This document shows, one piece after another, positions 57,997 to 64,000 of a stretch of DNA of 64,000 bases (position 1 is the stretch's first letter; every line of letters starts with the position of its first letter). The stretch is taken from the NCBI RefSeq assembly GCF_027107535.1, contig NZ_CP114283.1, positions 744,001-808,000 on the forward strand, read 5' to 3'. Below the pieces are notes generated by a model, which worked only from the letters and a program-made list of their open reading frames with translations, did not search any database and was not told the DNA's origin. Made by a program: the position numbers and the translations under genes. The stretch is from Streptomyces aurantiacus (GTDB lineage: Bacteria; Actinomycetota; Actinomycetes; Streptomycetales; Streptomycetaceae).

Positions 57997-58395
57997 ATGA
58001 CCATGACTGATCCCATCGCAGACATGCTTACTCGTCTGCGTAACGCGAACTCGGCGTACCACGACGATGTCGCGATGCCACACAGCAAGATCAAGTCGCA
58101 CATCGCGGAGATCCTCCAGCAGGAGGGCTTCATCACCGGCTGGAAGGTCGAGGATGCCGAGGTCGGCAAGAAGCTCGTCCTCGAGCTGAAGTTCGGCCCG
58201 AACCGCGAGCGCTCCATTGCGGGCATCAAGCGGATCTCGAAGCCGGGTCTGCGTGTGTACGCGAAGTCCACCTCCCTGCCCAAGGTGCTGGGTGGCCTCG
58301 GCGTGGCGATCATCTCCACGTCGCACGGCCTCCTCACCGGACAGCAGGCCGGCAAGAAGGGCGTAGGCGGAGAAGTTCTCGCCTACGTCTGGTAG
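57997..58395 (+). CDS. rpsH: 30S ribosomal protein S8 (uS8)
   Basis: The 132-residue protein begins [40 protein letters not shown] and [20 protein letters not shown] are the S8 consensus. In E. coli S8 is the spc-operon repressor. ATG 57997 is chosen; ATG 58003 is two codons downstream. Confidence 0.97.
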   Translation: MTMTDPIADMLTRLRNANSAYHDDVAMPHSKIKSHIAEILQQEGFITGWKVEDAEVGKKLVLELKFGPNRERSIAGIKRISKPGLRVYAKSTSLPKVLGGLGVAIISTSHGLLTGQQAGKKGVGGEVLAYVW

Positions 58396-58419
58396 CGGAA
58401 GGGAACGGAGGAAACAGCT

Positions 58420-58959
58420 ATGTCGCGTATTGGCAAGCTCCCCATCACGGTTCCCGCCGGCGTGGACGTCACCATCGACGGCCGTACGGTCCAGGTGAAG
58501 GGCCCGAAGGGCTCTCTCTCCCACACCGTCGCGGCGCCGATCGAGGTCGCCAAGGGTGAGGACGGCATTCTCAATGTCACCCGCCCGAACGACGAGCGTC
58601 AGAACAAGGCCCTCCACGGCCTGTCCCGCACGCTGGTGGCGAACATGATCACCGGCGTGACCACGGGTTACGTGAAGAAGCTCGAAATCAGCGGTGTCGG
58701 TTACCGCGTCCTGGCGAAGGGTTCCAACCTGGAATTCTCGCTCGGCTACAGCCACTCGATCACGGTCGAGGCGCCCGAGGGCATCTCGTTCAAGGTCGAG
58801 AACCCGACGCACTTCTCGGTCGAGGGAATCGACAAGCAGAAGGTCGGCGAGGTTGCGGCCAACATCCGCAAGCTGCGCAAGCCCGACCCGTACAAGGCCA
58901 AGGGCGTCAAGTACGAGGGCGAAGTCGTCCGGCGCAAGGTCGGAAAGGCGGGTAAGTAA
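58420..58959 (+). CDS. rplF: 50S ribosomal protein L6 (uL6)
   Basis: The 179-residue protein starts [20 protein letters not shown]. Its duplicated fold ends with the family signature [19 protein letters not shown]. It lies near the sarcin-ricin loop. GGAGGAAACAGCT precedes the ATG. Confidence 0.98.
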   Translation: MSRIGKLPITVPAGVDVTIDGRTVQVKGPKGSLSHTVAAPIEVAKGEDGILNVTRPNDERQNKALHGLSRTLVANMITGVTTGYVKKLEISGVGYRVLAKGSNLEFSLGYSHSITVEAPEGISFKVENPTHFSVEGIDKQKVGEVAANIRKLRKPDPYKAKGVKYEGEVVRRKVGKAGK

Positions 58960-58962
58960 GCC

Positions 58963-59346
58963 ATGGCATACGGTGTCAAGATTGCTAAGGGCGACGCTTA
59001 CAAGCGTGCTGCCATCAAGCGGCGTCACATCCGGATCCGTAAGCACATCTCGGGTACGGCTGAGCGTCCTCGCCTGGTCGTGACGCGCTCGAACCGCCAC
59101 ATCGTGGCCCAGGTGATCGACGACGTTAAGGGTCACACCCTCGCGTCGGCGTCCACCCTGGACACGTCGATCCGCGGCGGCGAGAACGACAAGTCCGAGC
59201 AGGCCAAGTCGGTCGGCGCCCTGGTCGCCGAGCGCGCCAAGGCCGCCGGTGTCGAGGCTGTCGTATTCGACCGTGGTGGAAACCAGTACGCCGGGCGCAT
59301 TGCCGCTCTGGCGGACGCCGCCCGCGAAGCCGGACTCAAGTTCTGA
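58963..59346 (+). CDS. rplR: 50S ribosomal protein L18 (uL18)
   Basis: The 127-residue protein has [40 protein letters not shown] and [19 protein letters not shown]. It binds 5S rRNA. It starts 3 bp after rplF. Confidence 0.98.
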   Translation: MAYGVKIAKGDAYKRAAIKRRHIRIRKHISGTAERPRLVVTRSNRHIVAQVIDDVKGHTLASASTLDTSIRGGENDKSEQAKSVGALVAERAKAAGVEAVVFDRGGNQYAGRIAALADAAREAGLKF

Positions 59347-59389
59347 GTCCTGGTTCCGTAGCTAGCGGAAACAGAGAGAGGTAATTCCA

Positions 59390-59992
59390 ATGGCTGGACC
59401 CCAGCGCCGCGGAAGCGGTGCCGGTGGCGGCGAGCGGCGGGACCGGAAGGGCCGTGACGGCGGCGCTGCTGCCGAGAAGACCGCGTACGTTGAGCGCGTT
59501 GTCGCGATCAACCGCGTCGCCAAGGTTGTGAAGGGTGGTCGTCGCTTCAGCTTCACTGCGCTCGTCGTAGTGGGCGATGGTGACGGCACCGTGGGTGTCG
59601 GTTACGGCAAGGCCAAGGAGGTGCCGGCCGCGATCGCCAAGGGTGTTGAAGAGGCCAAGAAGCACTTCTTCAAGGTCCCCCGTATCCAGGGCACCATCCC
59701 GCACCCGATCACGGGCGAGAAGGCCGCGGGCGTCGTCCTGCTCAAGCCTGCCTCCCCCGGTACCGGCGTTATCGCCGGTGGCCCGGTGCGTGCTGTCCTC
59801 GAGTGCGCCGGCGTTCACGACATCCTGTCGAAGTCGCTCGGCTCGTCCAACGCGATCAACATCGTGCACGCGACCGTGGCGGCCCTCAAGGGCCTGCAGC
59901 GTCCCGAGGAGATCGCGGCCCGCCGTGGTCTGCCCCTCGAGGACGTCGCCCCCGCGGCTCTGCTGCGTGCACGTGCGGGAGCGGGTGCGTAG
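59390..59992 (+). CDS. rpsE: 30S ribosomal protein S5 (uS5)
   Basis: The 200-residue protein has a Gly/Arg-rich N-terminal tail, then the dsRNA-binding-like domain ([20 protein letters not shown]) and [30 protein letters not shown] residues and the [11 protein letters not shown] motif are also present. It affects decoding accuracy. The C-terminus is Ala/Arg-rich. Confidence 0.97.
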   Translation: MAGPQRRGSGAGGGERRDRKGRDGGAAAEKTAYVERVVAINRVAKVVKGGRRFSFTALVVVGDGDGTVGVGYGKAKEVPAAIAKGVEEAKKHFFKVPRIQGTIPHPITGEKAAGVVLLKPASPGTGVIAGGPVRAVLECAGVHDILSKSLGSSNAINIVHATVAALKGLQRPEEIAARRGLPLEDVAPAALLRARAGAGA

Positions 59993-59994
59993 TC

Positions 59995-60177
59995 ATGGCT
60001 CAGCTCAAGATCACGCAGACGAAGTCGTACATCGGCAGCAAGCAGAACCACCGCGACACCCTTCGTTCGCTTGGCCTCAAGCGGATCAACGATGTGGTCG
60101 TCAAGGAGGACCGCCCCGAGTTCCGCGGAATGGTTCACACCGTCCGCCACCTCGTGACGGTTGAGGAGGTCGACTGA
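59995..60177 (+). CDS. rpmD: 50S ribosomal protein L30 (uL30)
   Basis: The 60-residue protein [20 protein letters not shown] continues with the [17 protein letters not shown] signature. It starts 2 bp after rpsE and precedes rplO by 2 bp. Confidence 0.98.
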   Translation: MAQLKITQTKSYIGSKQNHRDTLRSLGLKRINDVVVKEDRPEFRGMVHTVRHLVTVEEVD

Positions 60178-60179
60178 TC

Positions 60180-60635
60180 ATGGCGGAGAACAACCCGCTC
60201 AAGATCCACAACCTCCGTCCCGCCCCGGGCGCCAAGACCGCCAAGACCCGTGTTGGTCGTGGTGAGGCGTCGAAGGGTAAGACGGCCGGTCGTGGTACCA
60301 AGGGCACGAAGGCCCGTTACCAGGTTCCGGAGCGCTTCGAGGGTGGCCAGATGCCCCTCCACATGCGTCTCCCGAAGCTCAAGGGCTTCCGGAACCCGTT
60401 CAAGACCGAGTACCAGGTCGTGAACCTCGACAAGCTGGCGTCGCTGTACCCGGAGGGTGGCGAAGTCACCGTCGAGGGACTCGTCGCCAACGGTGCGGTT
60501 CGCAAGAACAGCCTCGTCAAGGTCCTCGGCCAGGGCGAGATCTCCGTGGCACTGCAGGTGACGGTCGACGCCGTCTCCGGCTCCGCCAAGGAGAAGATCA
60601 CCGCCGCCGGCGGTACCGTCACCGAGCTCGTCTGA
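60180..60635 (+). CDS. rplO: 50S ribosomal protein L15 (uL15)
   Basis: The 151-residue protein starts [20 protein letters not shown]. It has a Gly/Lys/Arg-rich extension with [20 protein letters not shown] and a globular end with [20 protein letters not shown]. It is the last ribosomal gene before a terminator, with secY after it. Confidence 0.98.
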   Translation: MAENNPLKIHNLRPAPGAKTAKTRVGRGEASKGKTAGRGTKGTKARYQVPERFEGGQMPLHMRLPKLKGFRNPFKTEYQVVNLDKLASLYPEGGEVTVEGLVANGAVRKNSLVKVLGQGEISVALQVTVDAVSGSAKEKITAAGGTVTELV

Positions 60636-60670
60636 ATTCAGCAGGCGCCTCGATGACTTGAGCGATCCCG

Positions 60671-60704
60671 ACCGGGGATGCCCCACAAAAGGGGCATCCC
60701 CGGT
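60671..60704 (+). terminator. Terminator between rplO and secY
   Basis: The perfect 14-bp stem ACCGGGGATGCCCC / GGGGCATCCCCGGT has an ACAAAA loop. It separates the ribosomal genes from secY-adk-map, which probably use a promoter within 60705-60870. Confidence 0.92.
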
Positions 60705-60883
60705 TGGTCGTTCCTAGGGGAGCGGTGTCGCCGGTAAGGTGGCCTGCGCTGCTGATTTTCGCCCGGTGTGCCGCCAGGGAACTCCGGGCGGCTTCTGACT
60801 GTTAGTTAGCTGTCCGTTACTTATTCGTCGAACCTCAAGACCGTCACCTCTGGCGCACTTGCGCGGGGGTCGCAGGAGGCACC

Positions 60884-62197
60884 GTGCTCACCGCGTTCGC
60901 CCGGGCGTTCAAGACGCCCGACCTGCGCAAGAAGCTGCTCTTCACGCTCGGCATCATCGTGGTCTATCGGGTGGGCACGCACATCCCGATCCCTGGTGTC
61001 GACTACAAGAACGTCCAGACCTGTATCGACGACGCGAGCCAGAACACCGGCTTGTTCGGCCTGGTCAACATGTTCAGCGGTGGCGCCCTGCTGCAGATCA
61101 CGATCTTCGCACTGGGCATCATGCCGTACATCACGGCGAGCATCATTCTGCAGCTGCTGACCGTGGTGATCCCGCGCCTCGAAGCCCTCAAGAAGGAGGG
61201 CCAGGCGGGTACCGCGAAGATCACGCAGTACACCCGGTACCTCACGGTGGCTCTGGCCATCCTGCAGGGCACGGGCCTGGTGGCCACCGCCCGCAGCGGT
61301 GCGCTGTTCGCCACCTGCCCGGTCCGCAACCAGATCGTGCCCGACCAGTCGATCTTCGTGACCATCACGATGGTGGTCACCATGACCGCCGGTACGGCCA
61401 TGGTCATGTGGCTCGGTGAGCTCATCACCGACCGCGGCATCGGCAACGGCATGTCGATCCTGATGTTCATCTCGATCGCCGCCACCTTCCCGTCGGCGCT
61501 GTGGGCCATCAAGCAGCAGGGCAACCTGGCGGACGGCTGGATCGAGTTCGGCACCGTGGTCGCGGTCGGCCTGGTCATGATCGGCCTGGTCGTCTTCGTG
61601 GAGCAGGCTCAGCGCCGTATCCCGGTTCAGTACGCCAAGCGCATGATCGGCCGCCGGTCCTACGGCGGCACGTCGACGTACATCCCGCTGAAGGTGAACC
61701 AGGCGGGCATCATCCCTGTGATCTTTGCCTCGTCGCTGCTCTACATCCCGGCGCTCGTCGCGCAGTTCGCCGGTGGCACCTCCGGCTGGAAGACCTGGAT
61801 CGAGCAGAATCTCGCGGACACGGCCGCGCCACCGCACATCGTCCTCTACTTCTTCCTGATCGTTTTCTTCGCGTTCTTCTACGTGGCGATCTCGTTCAAC
61901 CCCGAGGAAGTCGCGGACAACATGAAGAAGTATGGTGGCTTCATCCCGGGCATCCGGGCTGGCCGACCGACCGCTGAGTACCTGTCGTACGTGCTCAACC
62001 GGATCACCTGGCCGGGTTCGCTGTACTTGGGTCTGATCGCTCTCGTGCCGACGATGGCGTTGGCGGGCTTCGGCGCCAACCAGAACTTCCCGTTCGGTGG
62101 TACCAGCATCCTCATCATCGTGGGTGTCGGTCTGGAGACGGTGAAGCAGATCGAGAGCCAGCTCCAGCAGCGCAATTACGAAGGGTTCCTCCGCTGA
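60884..62197 (+). CDS. secY: Protein translocase subunit SecY
   Basis: The 437-residue channel protein has 10 membrane helices. MLTAFARAFKTPDLRKKLLF, VYRVGTHIPIPGVDYKNV and LFGLVNMFSGGALLQITIFA begin the protein. GNGMSILMFISIAATFPSAL and PLKVNQAGIIPVIFASSLLY follow. It forms SecYEG with SecE. AGGAGG precedes GTG 60884. The stop overlaps the adk start (TGATG). Confidence 0.98.
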   Translation: MLTAFARAFKTPDLRKKLLFTLGIIVVYRVGTHIPIPGVDYKNVQTCIDDASQNTGLFGLVNMFSGGALLQITIFALGIMPYITASIILQLLTVVIPRLEALKKEGQAGTAKITQYTRYLTVALAILQGTGLVATARSGALFATCPVRNQIVPDQSIFVTITMVVTMTAGTAMVMWLGELITDRGIGNGMSILMFISIAATFPSALWAIKQQGNLADGWIEFGTVVAVGLVMIGLVVFVEQAQRRIPVQYAKRMIGRRSYGGTSTYIPLKVNQAGIIPVIFASSLLYIPALVAQFAGGTSGWKTWIEQNLADTAAPPHIVLYFFLIVFFAFFYVAISFNPEEVADNMKKYGGFIPGIRAGRPTAEYLSYVLNRITWPGSLYLGLIALVPTMALAGFGANQNFPFGGTSILIIVGVGLETVKQIESQLQQRNYEGFLR

Positions 62198-62886
62198 TGC
62201 GAATCGTCCTCGTCGGGCCACCCGGTGCGGGCAAGGGAACGCAGGCCGCGTTCCTCGCCCAGAACCTGTCGATCCCGCACATCTCCACGGGCGACCTCTT
62301 CCGTGCGAACATCAGCCGCCAGACGGAACTGGGCAAACTGGCCAAGTCGTACATGGACGAGGGCAACCTCGTACCGGACGAGGTCACCATCGCGATGGCC
62401 AGGGACCGCATGGAGCAGTCGGACGCCGTGAACGGCTTCCTGCTCGACGGCTTCCCGCGGAACGTCTCGCAGGCCGAGGCGCTCGACCAGGCCCTCAAGG
62501 GCGATGGTGTGGAGCTGGACGGGGTGCTCGACCTGGAGGTCCCCGAGGACGAGGTGGTCAAGCGCATCGCCGGCCGCCGCATCTGCCGGAAGGACTCGGC
62601 CCACGTCTTCCACGTGACGTACAGCCCGCCGAAGAAGGAAGGCGTCTGTGACGTCTGCGGCGGCGAGCTGTACCAGCGTGACGACGACACCGAGGAGACC
62701 GTCCGCAAGCGCCTGGAGGTCTACCACACCCAGACCGAGCCGATCATCGACTACTACCGGGCCCAGGGCCTGGTAGTGACGATCACCGCGCTCGGCAAGG
62801 TGGACGAGGTCACCAAGCGTGCGATGGACGCCCTCAAGCGTCAGGCCGAGGGCAAGAACGACAGCGAGGGCGACGGCGACAAGTAG
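62197..62886 (+). CDS. adk: Adenylate kinase
   Basis: The 229-residue kinase interconverts ATP + AMP and 2 ADP. Its P-loop GPPGAGKGT is at residues 7-15. AMP-site residues lie in ISTGDLFRANIS and LLDGFPRNVSQA. The LID region CRKDSAHVFHVTYSPPKKEG continues with VCDVCGGELYQRDDDTEETV. The LID has three Cys (CRKD, CDVC), an incomplete or altered zinc knuckle compared with four-Cys forms. The C-terminal acidic tail is unusual but seen in Streptomyces. It is coupled to secY by a 1-nt overlap. Confidence 0.97.
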   Translation: MRIVLVGPPGAGKGTQAAFLAQNLSIPHISTGDLFRANISRQTELGKLAKSYMDEGNLVPDEVTIAMARDRMEQSDAVNGFLLDGFPRNVSQAEALDQALKGDGVELDGVLDLEVPEDEVVKRIAGRRICRKDSAHVFHVTYSPPKKEGVCDVCGGELYQRDDDTEETVRKRLEVYHTQTEPIIDYYRAQGLVVTITALGKVDEVTKRAMDALKRQAEGKNDSEGDGDK

Positions 62887-62985
62887 TCGTCCTGGCTGGT
62901 TCGGCCGCGGTGCCCTCGACGGGCGCCGCGGCCTTACTGTTGTGTAGGTATCCGAGTAGACGGAAGACGGAGAGCGCGGGCCCCC

Positions 62986-63822
62986 ATGGTGCAGATCAAG
63001 ACCCCCGAGCAGATCGCCAAGATGCGTGAGGCGGGCCTGGTCGTCGCCGCCGTCCACAAGGCGACGAGGGAAGCGGCGGTGCCCGGCGCCACGACACGCG
63101 ATCTCGACCAGGTCGCCCGCAAGGTGCTCGACGAGCACGGGGCGAAGTCGAACTTCCTGGGCTACGGCGGCTTCCCCGCCACGATCTGCACCTCGGCGAA
63201 CCAGGTCGTCGTCCACGGCATCCCGAGCGACGACGTCGTCCTCAAGGACGGGGACATCATCTCGATCGACGCGGGCGCGATCATCGACGGCTGGCACGGG
63301 GACGCCGCGTACACGGCGTTCGTGGGGTCCGGTCACGCTCCGGAACTGATTGAGCTCTCCCGGGTGACCGAGGAGTCGATGTGGGCCGGAATCGCGGCGA
63401 TGAAGCTGGGGAACCGGCTCGTCGACGTCTCCCGGGCCATCGAGACGTACATCCGCCGCCAGCCGAAGCCCGGCGGCGGCAAGTACGGGATCATCGAGGA
63501 CTACGGCGGCCACGGCATCGGGACCGAGATGCACATGGACCCGCATCTGCTGAACTACGTGGAGCGCCGGCGGGGCAAGGGCCCGAAGCTGGTGCCCGGG
63601 TTCTGCCTCGCCATCGAGCCCATGGTGTCGCTGGGTACGCCGAGGACCGAGGTCCTCTCCGACGACTGGACGGTCATCACGACCGACGGCACGTGGTCGT
63701 CGCACTGGGAGCACTCCGTCGCGCTGACGGATGAGGGCCCGCTGGTTCTCACCGCTCCCGACGGGGGCAAGGCGAAGCTCGCCGAGTACGGGATCACGGC
63801 CGCGCCTGATCCCCTGGGCTGA
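62986..63822 (+). CDS. map: Methionine aminopeptidase, type I
   Basis: The 278-residue enzyme removes initiator Met from nascent proteins. Metal ligands are visible as Asp in DGDIISIDAGA, Asp in WHGDAAYT, His in GGHGIGTEMHMDP, Glu in LAIEPMVSLG and Glu in WEHSVALT. GHAPELIELSRVTEESMWAG is the usual mid-region. ATG 62986 is 99 bp after adk and has only a weak purine-rich site (GGAAGACGGAGAG) farther upstream. infA would normally follow downstream, outside the window. Confidence 0.96.
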   Translation: MVQIKTPEQIAKMREAGLVVAAVHKATREAAVPGATTRDLDQVARKVLDEHGAKSNFLGYGGFPATICTSANQVVVHGIPSDDVVLKDGDIISIDAGAIIDGWHGDAAYTAFVGSGHAPELIELSRVTEESMWAGIAAMKLGNRLVDVSRAIETYIRRQPKPGGGKYGIIEDYGGHGIGTEMHMDPHLLNYVERRRGKGPKLVPGFCLAIEPMVSLGTPRTEVLSDDWTVITTDGTWSSHWEHSVALTDEGPLVLTAPDGGKAKLAEYGITAAPDPLG

Positions 63823-63857
63823 ATCCGCCCTCGGAGTGGGTGTCGGGGTCCTGTTGT

Positions 63858-63941
63858 GCGTCGGCTGCGGGTTGTCCGTGGCTGGTCGCGCCCGCGCGGC
63901 GGAGCCGTATGTGTCACAGCCCCGCGCCCCTGACGGGGCGC
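63858..63941. repeat. Dispersed Streptomyces intergenic repeat
   Basis: This ~84-bp block (CGGCTGCGGGTTGTCCGTGG ... ending in the hairpin GCGCCCC-TGAC-GGGGCGC at 63924-63941) matches, from memory, a repeat found between many Streptomyces genes. Only one copy lies in this window. It follows map. Bases 63942-64000 show no gene. Confidence 0.6.
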
Positions 63942-64000
63942 CCGTGCCCAGCCGTTCGCGAGGGCGGCTCCGAGCTCGCTGCTTAGGGATCTTCCGTATG

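Overview
This window is high-GC actinobacterial chromosome, almost certainly Streptomyces. The evidence is third-position G/C bias, GTG and TTG starts, leaderless-looking promoters, an acidic N-terminal extension on NusG, RpoB and RpoC lengths of 1161 and 1299 residues, and the gene order tRNA-Trp, secE, nusG, rplK/A, rplJ/L, rpoB/C, rpsL/G, fusA, tuf, S10-spc operon, secY, adk, map. The species cannot be named from the sequence alone. There is no rRNA operon and no CRISPR array.

Layout. 1-9.3 kb holds an assorted set: the end of an HtpX-like protease, YccF, two orphan immunity-type proteins (barstar-like and SMI1/KNR4), an amino-acid permease, a GlsB-type membrane protein, YajQ, tRNA-Tyr, an NmrA-like protein, a lipoprotein and a degenerate amidohydrolase. 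9.5-18 kb holds tRNA-Thr, tRNA-Met, rpmG and two MaoC-type dehydratase subunits. After these come a TetR/MFS efflux pair with matching operators, a DUF3291 protein, murB, adenosine deaminase and an aspartate aminotransferase. 18.2-43 kb is the transcription/translation core, with two lipoproteins between rplA and rplJ. 43.3-50.2 kb is an accessory island between tuf and rpsJ. It carries a two-gene xylan-degradation operon (GH115 and GH10) with tandem candidate operators, then a WXG100-like polymorphic-toxin protein and a probable immunity partner. 50.8-60.6 kb is the S10-spc ribosomal protein run, then secY, adk and map. The window ends in a dispersed Streptomyces intergenic repeat.

The standout is a compact integrated element of about 5 kb (19,691-24,741) inserted exactly at the 3' end of nusG, splitting the normally adjacent nusG and rplK. 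A 14-bp direct repeat flanks it. It encodes a tyrosine integrase, a small HTH excisionase, a RepSA-type HUH replication initiator and a Cys-rich small protein, all in one overlapping leftward operon. A GntR/UTRA regulator diverges from that operon, with matching operator boxes in the shared promoter. A 167-bp nested inverted repeat and a small predicted beta-solenoid protein lie at the right end. No TraB/FtsK-type transfer gene is visible, so it looks like a minimal or reduced AICE that could be excised and replicated but would need help to transfer. The native nusG terminator now lies beyond the right att site, and the element supplies a replacement hairpin just after nusG.
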